Below, in pieces: positions 34,373-44,373 of a stretch of DNA of 64,000 nucleotides. Position 1 is the first letter of the stretch. Each line of letters opens with the position of its first letter. Under the pieces are notes generated by a model. The model was not told the DNA's origin, did not search any database, and saw nothing but the letters and a program-made list of their open reading frames with translations. Source of the stretch: Boseongicola sp. (GTDB taxonomy: Bacteria > Pseudomonadota > Alphaproteobacteria > Rhodobacterales > Rhodobacteraceae); the NCBI GenBank assembly GCA_014075275.1, contig CP046179.1:1683932-1747931 (forward strand), given 5' to 3'. Position numbers and translations under genes: made by a program.

Positions 34373-34921
34373 CTACTGAAGCGCCAAACCGCCGCCAAAC
34401 ACGTCGTTTACACTGTCATCAATCGTGACAGATACGCCTTCGGCATTCAAGCCCGTAAATCTGCCGGTCAGGTCACCGTTGACGGTCGTGCCGTCAATTG
34501 AACCAATGGCTGTTCCGCCGATGGATCCGTCAAAGGTCGTATTGTCGAGCGGTGTGATCGTGCCGTTGAGGGCAATCGAGCCAGATGCAGATTGCCCGTT
34601 GGAGGGGGACGCGATGGCAGAATAGTATCGGGTGAAATTGCCTGTCGAACCGGTCAAAGTGTTCGAACTGAAGTTGGCAGATACGTTCAGGGTTCCATAA
34701 TAAAAGACCGCATCCAGGCCTGACCCGACGATAAGGCTGGAATAGCCGTTGTATGTCGGCGATGAGTTTAGAGCATCGACGGTTGCATCCGGTGTAAGCG
34801 CCCCAAGATTCGGGTCACTTGCAAAGGCTGCGTAGTCTGCTGCGCCAAAGTTACTTCCGCCTCCACCGCCACAGGCGGATAAGGCTAACAGCGATACAGC
34901 GGCAATCATTTGATTCTTCAT
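34373..34921 (-). CDS. Lipoprotein, transferrin-binding-protein-like beta-barrel type
   Basis: This 182-residue lipoprotein has a clear lipobox (LLALSAC, Cys17) followed by a run of five glycines. The rest is rich in Gly, Ser, Thr and Asn with repeated short strands (GTLNVSANFSSNTLTGS, GSIALNGTITPL, GSIDGTTVNGDLTGRF). This suggests a small beta barrel like the C-terminal part of TbpB-like/HpuA-like lipoproteins. The ligand is unknown. The upstream region has nested palindromes. Confidence 0.75.
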   Translation of the reverse strand: MKNQMIAAVSLLALSACGGGGGSNFGAADYAAFASDPNLGALTPDATVDALNSSPTYNGYSSLIVGSGLDAVFYYGTLNVSANFSSNTLTGSTGNFTRYYSAIASPSNGQSASGSIALNGTITPLDNTTFDGSIGGTAIGSIDGTTVNGDLTGRFTGLNAEGVSVTIDDSVNDVFGGGLALQ

Positions 34922-34960
34922 AATAATATTCCCTTGAAATTGATTCTTCTCAAAGTGGTA

Positions 34961-35000
34961 TCTGCCAAATGTGAAACAAATTTGGCGAAAATTGGCAGAT
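34961..35000. promoter_or_regulatory. Nested inverted repeats before the lipoprotein gene
   Basis: GCCAAAT (34964-34970) pairs with ATTTGGC (34980-34986), and TCTGCCAAAT (34961-34970) also pairs, with one base missing, with ATTGGCAGA (34991-34999). The site thus has one left arm and two alternative right arms, about 40-80 bases before the lipoprotein start. It could be an operator or a leader-RNA switch. Confidence 0.4.
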
Positions 35001-35157
35001 TGTCTTTATTGCTGGTTCAATTGAAATGGCATCTGGAGCGCCAGTGTTCTGGCAATACGGATGCTCGTCGGGCTAGCGTAAAATAGCATCGCGTCACAAA
35101 GACTGACCGCATCAAGGACAGTTTCGGCGGCGGCAAATGTGAATGTGCTTCTGGTCG

Positions 35158-35940
35158 CTAGACGACCCGCTCGACCATCATTTTCTTAATTTCAGCAATC
35201 GCCTTGGCCGGGTTCAGGCCCTTGGGGCAGGTCTTGGTGCAGTTCATGATGGTGTGGCAGCGGTAGAGTTTGAAGGGGTCTTCAAGCTCGTCCAGGCGTT
35301 CGCCCGTGGCTTCGTCCCGGCTGTCGATGATCCAGCGGTAGGCATGGAGCAGTGCGGCTGGGCCGAGATAGCGGTCGCCGTTCCACCAGTAGCTTGGGCA
35401 GGATGTAGAGCAGGATGCGCACATGACGCATTCGTAAAGGCCATCGAGTTTTTTACGATCATCGATGGATTGGCGCCATTCTTTTTGCGGGCGGTTTGTT
35501 TTGGTTTCCAGCCACGGCATGATCGAAGCGTGTTGAGCGTAGAAGTGGGTGAGGTCGGGGATCAGGTCTTTGACCACGGGCATGTGGGGCAATGGATAGA
35601 TTTTGACGGTGTCACCTTTGACGTCTTCCATGCCGTAGATGCAGGCCAAAGTGTTGATGCCATCAATGTTCATCGCACAAGATCCGCAGATGCCTTCGCG
35701 GCACGATCGACGGAAAGTCAGGGTCGGGTCGATCTCGTTTTTGATCTTGATGAGGGCGTCCAAGATCATGGGGCCGCAGGTGTCCATATCGACGAAGTAG
35801 GTGTCGACCTGGGGGTTTTGGCCGTCATCGGGGTTCCAACGATAGATCTGGAATTTGCGCACGTTGGTGGCCCCGTCCGGGCGCGGCCAGGTTTTGCCGG
35901 TGCGGATTGTGGAGTTCTTGGGAAGGGTCAGTTGAACCAT
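35158..35940 (-). CDS. sdhB: Succinate dehydrogenase iron-sulfur subunit
   Basis: SdhB carries electrons from the flavin of SdhA to ubiquinone through three Fe-S clusters at the inner membrane. The 260 residues show all cluster motifs: CREGICGSC with a later Cys for [2Fe-2S], [15 protein letters not shown] and [17 protein letters not shown] for the [4Fe-4S] and [3Fe-4S] centres. It is the last gene of the operon and is separated from sdhA by three small genes. It starts 17 bases after the last of them. Confidence 0.97.
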   Translation of the reverse strand: MVQLTLPKNSTIRTGKTWPRPDGATNVRKFQIYRWNPDDGQNPQVDTYFVDMDTCGPMILDALIKIKNEIDPTLTFRRSCREGICGSCAMNIDGINTLACIYGMEDVKGDTVKIYPLPHMPVVKDLIPDLTHFYAQHASIMPWLETKTNRPQKEWRQSIDDRKKLDGLYECVMCASCSTSCPSYWWNGDRYLGPAALLHAYRWIIDSRDEATGERLDELEDPFKLYRCHTIMNCTKTCPKGLNPAKAIAEIKKMMVERVV

Positions 35941-35957
35941 TTTCGTGCTCTTTCAGA

Positions 35958-36275
35958 TCATAGGCGGCTGAGAAGGACGGGAAGCCCTTCGGACGCGAGA
36001 CAGGTGAGAGTATCGGGGCGAGCGAGGATGTTTGCAACTATCTCGACCGTTGAAGCGGTGGGTCCGGTGACGGCATCAGCGGCGAGCGAGAGGATCTCGC
36101 TGGCTGTGGCGTTTTCGATGACGCAATCGGTGGCAGGTTCCAGCGGCACACCGGGGAAACGTTCTTCCAGCACCGGGCGGACGGCCTGTTTGGCGGCGTC
36201 TTGGGCCAGCGCGTCTTGTTGTTGGGGCGTGCAGGCTGCGATGGCCATTGCGGTGATCAGGGCGAGGCGTTTCAT
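35958..36275 (-). CDS. Small lipoprotein in the sdh operon (second)
   Basis: This 105-residue protein has a short signal and a lipobox-like MAIAAC (Cys15). The mature part (VRPVLEERFPGVPLEPATDCVIENATASEIL) holds two further Cys. The start overlaps the DUF3052 stop by four bases (ATGA), and sdhB begins 17 bases after the end, so it is translated with sdh. The function is unknown. Confidence 0.75.
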   Translation of the reverse strand: MKRLALITAMAIAACTPQQQDALAQDAAKQAVRPVLEERFPGVPLEPATDCVIENATASEILSLAADAVTGPTASTVEIVANILARPDTLTCLASEGLPVLLSRL

Positions 36276-36703
36276 GGGCGATGCTCCTTGCGGATGACCA
36301 GTTTCAGGCCAGACCAGATGTCGTCGACCGCGCAGACCTTCACATCGACAAGGATGTCCTGAAGGGCGCGGTTGCGGATGGTGTCTTCGGTGACGTCGGT
36401 AGGGACCTTCGAGGCTTTCTTGGGCCAGCTCATCCAGATCATGCCGTCAGGTTTGATCTGGTCGCGGAGTTTCGGGGTTGCCGCATCGACGGTAGCGGCG
36501 CTGTCCGTGAAGAGGTGGATATAGTCGAGGTCATTACCGTCGATTTCCGTCCAGTCGTTGGTTTTCTGAAGACCCATGAGGGCGCGCTCGTCGGGCAGCC
36601 AGTCCAGCGACGGTGGCAAGCCTGCAAACGCAGCTGAATGCCCGTCTTTCAGACCGAGCTTTTTGGCAAGCGGAGTGCCGGAATACCCTGCTGGTGCTGG
36701 CAT
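36272..36703 (-). CDS. DUF3052-like small protein in the sdh operon
   Basis: This 143-residue soluble protein starts at an ATG (36703) that overlaps the stop of the preceding lipoprotein gene (TGATG). Its sequence MPAPAGYSGTPLAKKLGLKD, then GLPPSLDWLPDE and GMIWMSWPKKASKVPTDVTED, fits what I recall of DUF3052. The role is unknown. A longer open frame reaching to 36901 is an artefact of overlap with the lipoprotein gene. Confidence 0.78.
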   Translation of the reverse strand: MPAPAGYSGTPLAKKLGLKDGHSAAFAGLPPSLDWLPDERALMGLQKTNDWTEIDGNDLDYIHLFTDSAATVDAATPKLRDQIKPDGMIWMSWPKKASKVPTDVTEDTIRNRALQDILVDVKVCAVDDIWSGLKLVIRKEHRP

Positions 36704-36996
36704 CAGAGCTCCAAAGGCCGAATTGGCCCCTCTCCGGTCTTTTCGCGCACGCAGCTTTCGTAGACTTGGTGCGGATCCGCACCGCGCAGGAAATCGGAAG
36801 AGATGCCGATCGAGATCTTGCTGGAGACCTCGCCCCCGCTGCCAATGCCTACGCCGACTTCGCCAGTTGGTCCCGCTGTGGCGCGAGCGCGTTCTTCGCA
36901 TTGATCGGCAGCAAGTTCAGGCGACACCGGACCGCAGGCGGCAAGCGTTAGGCCACCAACCAATGCAAATACCACGGGACTCGCGGCGTTGCGCAT
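36703..36996 (-). CDS. Small lipoprotein in the sdh operon (first)
   Basis: This 97-residue protein has a signal peptide and lipobox (LTLAAC, Cys21). The mature part contains a Gly-rich strand (GEVGVGIGSGGEVSSKISIGI) and one Cys pair. The start overlaps the sdhA stop (TAATG), so it is coupled to sdhA. No known domain was recognised. Confidence 0.75.
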   Translation of the reverse strand: MRNAASPVVFALVGGLTLAACGPVSPELAADQCEERARATAGPTGEVGVGIGSGGEVSSKISIGISSDFLRGADPHQVYESCVREKTGEGPIRPLEL

Positions 36997-38798
36997 TAGT
37001 AGACCCGCGCTTTCGGTGCGATTTTCTTCAGATCAATGCCGCCGTCTTCGTGTTTGGAAAGCGGATCGAGATGGACTGGGCGGTAGTCCAGCGTGACCTT
37101 GTCGCCGATGTGGGCAATCGTGTGTTTGCGCCATTCTTTGTCGTTGCGATCTGGGTAGTCTTCGTGGGCGTGGGCACCGCGGCTTTCCTTGCGGGCTTCT
37201 GCGCCGACGATGGTGGCAAGCGCGTTGGGCATGAGGTTCGTCAGCTCAAGCGTTTCCATCAGGTCCGAGTTCCAGACCAGCGAGCGGTCGGTGACCTTGA
37301 TGTCATCAAGTTTGGCAGCGACATCGTACATCTTGTCGACGCCCTCGGCCAAAGTCTTGTCTGTGCGGAAGACGGCTGCGTCTTCCTGCATGGTTTTCTG
37401 CATTTCGAGGCGCAGATCAGCCGTCGGCACCGAACCTGAAGCGTGGCGCAGGGCGTCGAAGCGGTCGAACGCCTTGTCGATGCTGGCTTGGTTCAGCGTT
37501 GGGTTCGCGTTTTCCGGATCGACGACCTCTGCCGCTTTGATACCAGCGGCGCGGCCAAAGACCACAAGGTCGATGAGTGAGTTTGAGCCAAGGCGGTTTG
37601 CACCGTGGACGCTGGCACAACCGGCTTCACCAACGGCCATGAGGCCCGGAAGGATACGGTCAGGGTCATCAGCGGTCGGGTTCAGCACCTCGCCCCAATA
37701 GTTCGTGGGCACGCCGCCCATATTGTAGTGCACCGTCGGAATGACCGGGATCGGTTCTTTGGTCAGATCGACGCCCGCGAAGATCTTCGCGCTTTCGGTG
37801 ATGCCCGGCAGGCGCAGGGCCAGTGTTTCGGCCGGCAGGTGATTCAGGTGCAAGTGGATGTGGTCATTTTCGCCGCCCACGCCACGACCTTCGCGAATTT
37901 CCATTGTCATGCAACGGCTGACGACATCGCGGCTGGCGAGGTCTTTGTAGGTGGGGGCGTAACGCTCCATAAAGCGTTCGCCTTCGGAGTTCGTAAGGTA
38001 TCCGCCCTCGCCGCGTGCGCCTTCGGTGATGAGGACGCCTGCACCGTAGATGCCTGTTGGGTGGAATTGGACAAACTCCATATCCTGAAGCGGCAGGCCT
38101 TGACGCGCGACCATGCCGCCGCCGTCGCCGGTGCAGGTATGGGCCGAAGTGGCGCTAAAATAGGCGCGGCCATAGCCGCCGGTGGCCAGCACGGTCATCT
38201 TGGCGTTGAAGATGTGCATGGTGCCATCTTCCAGACACCAGGCGAGGACACCCTGACAGGTGCCGTCTTCCGCCATGATCAGGTCGACGGCGAAATATTC
38301 GATGTAGAATTCAGCGTTGTTCTTCAGGCTTTGGCCGTAAAGCGTGTGCAGGATGGCGTGGCCGGTGCGGTCGGCTGCGGCACAGGTACGCTGGACCGGG
38401 GGGCCTTCGCCGTATTCGGTTGTATGGCCGCCAAAGGGGCGTTGGTAAATCTTGCCTTCTTCTGTGCGCGAGAAGGGAACGCCGTAGTGTTCCAGTTCAT
38501 AGACCGCTTTCGGGGCTTCGCGGGCGAGGTATTCCATCGCGTCGGTATCGCCCAGCCAGTCGGAGCCTTTGACGGTGTCATACATGTGCCACTGCCAGCT
38601 GTCGGGACCCATATTGCCAAGGCTGGCAGCGATGCCGCCTTGGGCCGCTACGGTGTGGGACCGGGTCGGGAAGACTTTGGTAATGCACGCGGTGCGCAGG
38701 CCCTGTTCGGCCATGCCCAGCGTTGCGCGCAAACCAGCGCCCCCTGCCCCAATGACAATGCAATCGTATTCGTGCGTTTCGTAGTCGTAAGCAGCCAT
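36996..38798 (-). CDS. sdhA: Succinate dehydrogenase flavoprotein subunit
   Basis: SdhA oxidises succinate to fumarate with covalently bound FAD. The protein has 600 residues from an ATG at 38798, preceded by AAGGA. The FAD motif is [13 protein letters not shown] (about 14-26). The flavin-attachment His is in [18 protein letters not shown] (about 46-63), and the active-site segments [12 protein letters not shown] and [18 protein letters not shown] are present. The C-terminal KARVY is usual. It follows sdhD by ten bases. Confidence 0.97.
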   Translation of the reverse strand: MAAYDYETHEYDCIVIGAGGAGLRATLGMAEQGLRTACITKVFPTRSHTVAAQGGIAASLGNMGPDSWQWHMYDTVKGSDWLGDTDAMEYLAREAPKAVYELEHYGVPFSRTEEGKIYQRPFGGHTTEYGEGPPVQRTCAAADRTGHAILHTLYGQSLKNNAEFYIEYFAVDLIMAEDGTCQGVLAWCLEDGTMHIFNAKMTVLATGGYGRAYFSATSAHTCTGDGGGMVARQGLPLQDMEFVQFHPTGIYGAGVLITEGARGEGGYLTNSEGERFMERYAPTYKDLASRDVVSRCMTMEIREGRGVGGENDHIHLHLNHLPAETLALRLPGITESAKIFAGVDLTKEPIPVIPTVHYNMGGVPTNYWGEVLNPTADDPDRILPGLMAVGEAGCASVHGANRLGSNSLIDLVVFGRAAGIKAAEVVDPENANPTLNQASIDKAFDRFDALRHASGSVPTADLRLEMQKTMQEDAAVFRTDKTLAEGVDKMYDVAAKLDDIKVTDRSLVWNSDLMETLELTNLMPNALATIVGAEARKESRGAHAHEDYPDRNDKEWRKHTIAHIGDKVTLDYRPVHLDPLSKHEDGGIDLKKIAPKARVY

Positions 38799-38808
38799 TG
38801 AGAAGTCC

Positions 38809-39180
38809 TTAAAGCGCGATTTTTGCGATAGCGAAGAGGCCGGTGGCGGCCGCGCCGTAGGAAAGGCAAATCGTGAGGATGATGATGATCTTGCGGGCCA
38901 ACCCGTGGACGTAGTCTTCGAGCAATGCCTGCACACCGTTTTTGAAGTGCATGAAGCCGACCACAAGGGTCAGGGCTGCTACGATCGCCGGGAATGGTCG
39001 GGCGAAGTATTCGGTGACGGCCTCGTGCGATTGGCCAGTCATGGGACCGAATGTGAAGATGAAAAGCGGCACGAGGATGAGAAGCGCCACCGAAGATTTG
39101 GTCATGGACCAGTGGTGGTGGGTGCCTTCGCGGGCGGAACCCATGCCAACGGCGCGTTTCAGATCGGTCATATAAGCCAT
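38809..39180 (-). CDS. sdhD: Succinate dehydrogenase membrane anchor, subunit D
   Basis: This 123-residue protein has three membrane segments and anchors SdhAB. The segments are near 29-47, 64-80 and 96-120. The [10 protein letters not shown] loop fits the haem/quinone-side helix boundary of SdhD. GAGGGGG lies nine bases before the ATG at 39180. It follows sdhC by 12 bases. Confidence 0.9.
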   Translation of the reverse strand: MAYMTDLKRAVGMGSAREGTHHHWSMTKSSVALLILVPLFIFTFGPMTGQSHEAVTEYFARPFPAIVAALTLVVGFMHFKNGVQALLEDYVHGLARKIIIILTICLSYGAAATGLFAIAKIAL

Positions 39181-39192
39181 GTCAGCGCCCCC

Positions 39193-39576
39193 TCACACGA
39201 ACAGAATGGTGACGACGGTCAGGACGACCGAGCCGATGATAATGGCGATGCCAAGATTTTCGGCGGTTTCAACTTCAAGGCCGCGACCGGTGTCCCAATA
39301 GAGGTGCCTAAGTCCGGCCAGCAAGTGATACCAGAGCGCCCAGAGCGAAAGCGTCATGACCAGATCACCGAACCACGAGGTGATGATGCCGTCTGCGATT
39401 GCGAAATACTCCGGCGATGTCGCCGCAGCCAGAAACCACCAGACAACTAGCAGCGCGCCGACCAGCAAAGCGTTGCCGGTGATGCGTGTCAGGATAGATG
39501 TCATCGAAGTAAGTTGCGGACGGTAAATCGTCAGATGCGGTGACAGAGGGCGATTGCCTCGGTTCACGTCGGCCAT
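39193..39576 (-). CDS. sdhC: Succinate dehydrogenase cytochrome b556 subunit
   Basis: SdhC has 127 residues from the ATG at 39576 (GGAG before it). RPLSPHLTIYRPQLTSMTSILTRITG is the typical SdhC start. Three membrane segments follow, and the haem b ligand is probably one of the His residues in LWYHLLAGLRHLYWD. It heads sdhCDA-three genes-sdhB. The double TGTGATCACA-type operator lies 120 bases upstream. Confidence 0.95.
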   Translation of the reverse strand: MADVNRGNRPLSPHLTIYRPQLTSMTSILTRITGNALLVGALLVVWWFLAAATSPEYFAIADGIITSWFGDLVMTLSLWALWYHLLAGLRHLYWDTGRGLEVETAENLGIAIIIGSVVLTVVTILFV

Positions 39577-39695
39577 TGGTGGCTCCTTCATGCGAAACGC
39601 TTTTGTCATGGATAACAAAAACTACGGGGGAGTCACGCCCCGCAACGACGGTGGACGGCATCTTTTGGCCGTTTGGGGCAGAAAGTGGCCGCAAG

Positions 39696-39726
39696 CGTGA
39701 TCACACGGTAGATTTGTGTGATCACG
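39696..39726. promoter_or_regulatory. Double palindromic operator upstream of sdhC
   Basis: CGTGATCACAC (39696-39706), nine bases and GTGTGATCACG (39716-39726) form a perfect inverted repeat, and each arm is itself a near-perfect palindrome centred on TGATCA. The arm centres are 21 bases apart. The same layout precedes sucC (46121-46155). It lies between the stop of the upstream gene and the sdhC start. Confidence 0.8.
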
Positions 39727-39740
39727 AAAAGCGCGTGTTG

Positions 39741-40166
39741 CTACTTCAATTCGTCCAGCACGCCGGAAATGTTGGTGTTGTAGTTGAACTCGATCATACG
39801 CACTTCGCCGTCGATCTTGGCACCAATCAAAAGGACGGCCATTGGGGCATCGTAACCTTTTGGAAAAAACAGAACCATGTCCTGATAAAAGCCCGGGTCT
39901 TCCCTTCGTTGCAAGATAGTTGTGCAGCGGTCGTAGCCTTCCGGAAAAAGCTCGTCGAGTTTGCCGAAATAGCCGTCGTAGTTGTCTTTCAGGTCCGGAA
40001 AGAAGTTGCCCACAATGCGCGTGAAGGTTCGGTAGTCACCACTTTTGAAAGCTGTTTTCGCCGTTTCGAACATTGGGATGTCGCTGCTGGTGTCCTCACC
40101 GCAGATGGCGGCAGCCGCAGGTGATGCCAAAAATACCGAAGCAACAATTGATAGAATTCGCGTCAT
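39741..40166 (-). CDS. Exported hypothetical protein after mch
   Basis: This 141-residue protein has a signal peptide (MTRILSIVASVFLASPAAAA, cleavage near 20). The mature part has two Cys and aromatic-rich segments (TFTRIVGNFFPDLKDNYDGYFGKLDELFP). The start overlaps the mch stop (ATGA). No family was recognised; it is likely periplasmic. Confidence 0.7.
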   Translation of the reverse strand: MTRILSIVASVFLASPAAAAICGEDTSSDIPMFETAKTAFKSGDYRTFTRIVGNFFPDLKDNYDGYFGKLDELFPEGYDRCTTILQRREDPGFYQDMVLFFPKGYDAPMAVLLIGAKIDGEVRMIEFNYNTNISGVLDELK

Positions 40167-41194
40167 GCGGGCATCAGAACCCAGTAGTCGAGGTCAAGCA
40201 AGACCCCAGGTGCGTATTTGCCAGTGTCGGCTTTTAACTCAAACGGCGGCAGATCGGCTTTGTGTGCGACAAGGCGAAGGCGCACTGCGGTGATACCGGG
40301 GGCGGTGGTTTCGGCTTTGTCGAGGATTTCGGACCAGGCGGCGACTGTGTCACCTGCAAAGCAAGGACCCGCGTGAGTGCCGCCGTTCAGGGCGACGATC
40401 ATTTGGGCATTGGCGAGGCCATTGAAGCTGAGCGCGCGAGCCAGAGATATGACGTGGCCGCCATAGATAAGGCGTTTACCGTCTTCTCGGTTTGTGGCGT
40501 CGAAGTGGACCTTGGCGGTGTTCTGCCAGAGCCGGGTGGCGAGCATATGCTCGGCTTCTTCCACGGTGACGCGATCGACATGGTCGATCTTTTCACCAAT
40601 GTCGTAGTCGCTTGCGCGGTGCGGTTCCCCGGCGAGGATGAAATTGTAGTTGGTGAAGTCGAGACCATTAGGGATGACCAAATCGTCCGCAGTGAGCACC
40701 GATTTCAACTCTGGTATAACGGGATTGGGCGCGGGCCTTGCAAGGTTACCTTTGCGCACCATTGCCCAGCGGACGTATTCCAGCGCCGGCTCGCCCGCTT
40801 GGTTACGACCAGTCGTCAGCACCCAGACAACTCCGTTCTTGCCGCTGGAGTTTTCTTTAAGCCCGATGACATCGGATGTTGCTGTCAGCGTGTCACCTGG
40901 GAAAACCGGTTTCAGCCAACGGCCTTCGGCATAGCCGAGGTTGGCCATGGCATTCAGAGAGATATCCGGGACCGTCTTGCCGAAAACTGAATGAAACGTC
41001 AGCAGATCGTCCAGCGGAGCCGGGTTGAGACCGCAATTTTTTGCGAATTCGTCCGATGAGTGGAGCGCATGTCTGGCGGGATAAAGCGCGTGATAGAGGG
41101 CGCGTTCGCCACCTGAAATTGTGCGTGGGACGGCATGCGCAATCGTTTCGCCCAAGCTGTAGTCTTCGAAGAAACGACCTGGATTGGTTTTCAT
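40163..41194 (-). CDS. mch: Mesaconyl-C1-CoA hydratase (beta-methylmalyl-CoA dehydratase)
   Basis: Mch hydrates mesaconyl-C1-CoA to beta-methylmalyl-CoA in the ethylmalonyl-CoA pathway. The start at 41194 gives 343 residues, the size I recall for the R. sphaeroides enzyme. It has two MaoC-like hot-dog domains: an N-terminal one with GRFFEDYSLGETIAHAVPRTIS and a C-terminal one with LIYGGHVISLARALSFNG. The mcl2-nnrU-mch-sdh order supports the call. It starts four bases after the NnrU gene. Confidence 0.92.
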   Translation of the reverse strand: MKTNPGRFFEDYSLGETIAHAVPRTISGGERALYHALYPARHALHSSDEFAKNCGLNPAPLDDLLTFHSVFGKTVPDISLNAMANLGYAEGRWLKPVFPGDTLTATSDVIGLKENSSGKNGVVWVLTTGRNQAGEPALEYVRWAMVRKGNLARPAPNPVIPELKSVLTADDLVIPNGLDFTNYNFILAGEPHRASDYDIGEKIDHVDRVTVEEAEHMLATRLWQNTAKVHFDATNREDGKRLIYGGHVISLARALSFNGLANAQMIVALNGGTHAGPCFAGDTVAAWSEILDKAETTAPGITAVRLRLVAHKADLPPFELKADTGKYAPGVLLDLDYWVLMPA

Positions 41195-41198
41195 GTGA

Positions 41199-41759
41199 TC
41201 AGCTACCGAACGGGAAGTAGCCGAGCCAGGTGTGGATACCTGCGATGATCGCGAACAGAACCAGAGTGATGACACCTAGCTTGATGTCGCCCTGAGCAGT
41301 GCCGGGTTCGGGTGGTGTCCAGTCTGGGACTGCGCGATTGATCAAGACCATCTGCGTGTAAGCCCAGACCGTGATACCACCGAAAAGGACAATGGACGCC
41401 AAGTCTCCATTCGCGAAAAGATGCGCAACGCCCCAGACGATGGCACCTGTCAACATAGGATGCCGAAGAGTGCCGTTGAATCGGCTTTTTGAACTGCCAA
41501 GGCCCATAAGTGCGACCGCGAACAACATCATCAGGTTGTTCACGTGGCGCAGGAATGACGGCGGCTCGTAGACAGAGACGAAGGGCGCGGCCCGATAGCC
41601 GATAACCATTAGGACGACAGAAAGCAGAAGAACTAGAGCAACAACCCCTTTCGAGCCGTCACCCAAGCGATCAGTTAGGCTTTGCCGGGCATTGGGTGAC
41701 AGTCGTTTGAAGAAATGGGCGGCGGTCCAGAGGATCAATCCAAGAATTAGAAGGGTCAT
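41199..41759 (-). CDS. NnrU family membrane protein
   Basis: This 186-residue protein has five to six membrane segments. TLLILGLILWTAAHFFKRLSP at the start and FNGTLRHPMLTGAIVWGVAHLFANGD in the middle are the usual NnrU marks. NnrU proteins were named from denitrification loci, and related proteins occur widely without a known role. The start overlaps the mcl2 stop (ATGA). No denitrification gene is nearby. Confidence 0.88.
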   Translation of the reverse strand: MTLLILGLILWTAAHFFKRLSPNARQSLTDRLGDGSKGVVALVLLLSVVLMVIGYRAAPFVSVYEPPSFLRHVNNLMMLFAVALMGLGSSKSRFNGTLRHPMLTGAIVWGVAHLFANGDLASIVLFGGITVWAYTQMVLINRAVPDWTPPEPGTAQGDIKLGVITLVLFAIIAGIHTWLGYFPFGS

Positions 41760-42613
41760 GCGTTCTCTCGTTTCGCGATGGCGTCTGCTTTTTGCAAAAG
41801 CACGCGTGCGGTTTCGATATGCAGGTTCTCGACGATTTTACCGTCGACCACAGCGACACCTTCGCCGCGCGCAGTCGCCTCGTCAAATGCGGCGATCTGA
41901 CGGGTGGAGATGTCGATTTGATCGGCGGTTGGAGCGAAGACCTGATTGGTGGCGGCGATCTGGGCCGGGTGGATCAGAGATTTACCGTCCATGCCCAGCG
42001 CCCTGCCCTGTCGGCATTCGGCATTCAGGCCGGTTTCGTCTTTGAAGGCGTTAAAGACACCATCAACACAGGCGATCCCAGCGGCTCGGGCAGCAGAAAG
42101 ACAGGTTTGCAATGCCATCATCATAGCCAGACGGTCGCCGCCGGTTTCGCAACCGACATCTTTTGCCAGGTCGTTTGTTCCGAGAATGAACCCAGCAACC
42201 ATTTTATGGTCAGCAATAGATAGGGCGTTCAACACGCCGCGTGGCGTTTCCATCATACACCAGATCGGCACATCTGGAAGGATCGCTGACAGTGCGTCGA
42301 CTTGCGCGGGATCATCGACTTTGGGCAAGAGAACGCTGTCGCAATCCATGGATGCAACTGCGCGCGCGTCGTCCTGGCCCCAGAGAGTATCGAGAGCATT
42401 TATGCGGACAAGTTTTTGCCTGTGACCATAGCCGCCTTTCGCCAGTTCGGCGGCCAATTTCTCTCGCGCGGCGATTTTTTCATCGGGCGCAACAGCATCT
42501 TCCAGGTCGAAAATGATGGCGTCGCACGGCAAATTGTGCGCCTTGTCCAGCGCCCGTGCATTCGAGCCTGGAATGTAGAGAACCGAACGGTAGAGCGCCG
42601 TTTCTGTCGTCAT
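41756..42613 (-). CDS. mcl2: CitE-like (3S)-malyl-CoA thioesterase / malyl-CoA lyase family
   Basis: This CitE-fold enzyme has 285 residues from an ATG at 42613. Mg-binding and CoA-binding segments are YRSVLYIPGSNARAL (8-22), IIFDLEDAVAPDEK (near 34-47) and WCMMETPRGVLNA. The Mcl2 (malyl-CoA thioesterase) assignment rests on size and on the neighbouring mch and sdh genes; Mcl1, the lyase, is longer. The Mcl2 type releases malate from (3S)-malyl-CoA, made by the lyase from glyoxylate and acetyl-CoA. It is the first gene of the leftward cluster. Confidence 0.85.
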   Translation of the reverse strand: MTTETALYRSVLYIPGSNARALDKAHNLPCDAIIFDLEDAVAPDEKIAAREKLAAELAKGGYGHRQKLVRINALDTLWGQDDARAVASMDCDSVLLPKVDDPAQVDALSAILPDVPIWCMMETPRGVLNALSIADHKMVAGFILGTNDLAKDVGCETGGDRLAMMMALQTCLSAARAAGIACVDGVFNAFKDETGLNAECRQGRALGMDGKSLIHPAQIAATNQVFAPTADQIDISTRQIAAFDEATARGEGVAVVDGKIVENLHIETARVLLQKADAIAKRENA

Positions 42614-42850
42614 GATTCGACCTATGAGCAATTTTATTGCGCGGAACCTGCACCTTGACGCAGCAATCTGCAAGCATTTTCGCCGCAACGCAGCATTTGG
42701 GTGCTTCGGAACAGGTGTTGCGCGCCCCGGGAGCTGCGCACGCACTGTTAATCAGTTTTAGGGTTTGGCTGACGAGATTGGAGTCAGAGATCGCGTGACG
42801 GTCTGACACGGCAACGGGCCTAAAGTGAACCGGGTCCAGAAAGGCAACTG

Positions 42851-43156
42851 ATGAAGACCATAATTGCGATGGCAGCATTTGCGACAACAGTTATAGCGAC
42901 GACCACAGCCTCGGCCCAACAGAACTGCGCGCCCCGTGCTGCCGTGATCGAGCAATTGGCGGGGAAGTATGGAGAGAGCAGACAGGCCATCGGCATTGCC
43001 AGCCAGGGCCGTGTCGTCGAAGTGTTCGCGTCTGAAGAGAGTGGCAGCTGGACCATAACGGTGACCCTGCCCAGCGGCCTGACCTGTCTGGTGAGCGCGG
43101 GCGACGCCTTTGAGCTTTTGACCGAAGACCTGCAACCGGCGGGTATCCAGAGTTAA
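42851..43156 (+). CDS. Small exported hypothetical protein
   Basis: This 101-residue protein has a signal peptide (MKTIIAMAAFATTVIATTTA, cleavage after ASA, about residue 23). The mature domain is small with two Cys (NCAPRAAVIEQLAGKYGESRQA and GLTCLVSAGDAFEL). I recall similar short periplasmic proteins in Rhodobacterales but no function. It is divergent from mcl2 and precedes mdh. Confidence 0.72.
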   Translation: MKTIIAMAAFATTVIATTTASAQQNCAPRAAVIEQLAGKYGESRQAIGIASQGRVVEVFASEESGSWTITVTLPSGLTCLVSAGDAFELLTEDLQPAGIQS

Positions 43157-43294
43157 GCCAAGTCATCGAGGTGGTCGTTTCTGCCGAATCCCCCTTGGCA
43201 TTTGCGGTAGCAACCATGACCAGGATCACATGTAAAAGGGTTCTGCTCGCCAATTCCGGGAGTGTGCTGGCCGCTGTTGAACCTTGTGTTTCTT

Positions 43295-43346
43295 GACCCG
43301 CGCGCACCAGAAGTGTCGCAGTGTGGCGTTCTGCCTTGCGCGGGTC
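43295..43346 (+). promoter_or_regulatory. Long-range inverted repeat in the mdh leader
   Basis: GACCCGCGC (43295-43303) and GCGCGGGTC (43338-43346) are perfect nine-base complements 34 bases apart. The left arm overlaps TTGACC (43293-43298), a possible -35 without a good -10. The structure ends 60 bases before the mdh ATG. A half-site GGATCACAT lies further upstream. Confidence 0.35.
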
Positions 43347-43361
43347 GGCAAGTGTGTCTAG

Positions 43362-44369
<1,008 letters not shown>

Positions 44370-44373
44370 GTCG

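Noticed and set aside
35143-36297. 384-codon open frame antisense to sdhB and the lipoprotein gene
   Set aside because: Shadow of well-supported genes on the other strand.
36704-36901. N-terminal extension of the DUF3052-like frame
   Set aside because: It overlaps the preceding lipoprotein gene in another frame and is Arg-rich; the ATG at 36703 is coupled to that gene's stop.
37605-38801. 398-codon open frame antisense to sdhA
   Set aside because: It lies wholly opposite sdhA, which has all family motifs; GC-rich codon bias leaves the opposite frame open. The protein resembles nothing known.
40262-40990. 242-codon open frame antisense to mch
   Set aside because: Opposite strand of mch; no recognisable domain.
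43293-43321. TTGACC as the -35 of an mdh promoter
   Set aside because: No acceptable -10 at 16-18 bases; only the inverted repeat that includes it was kept.
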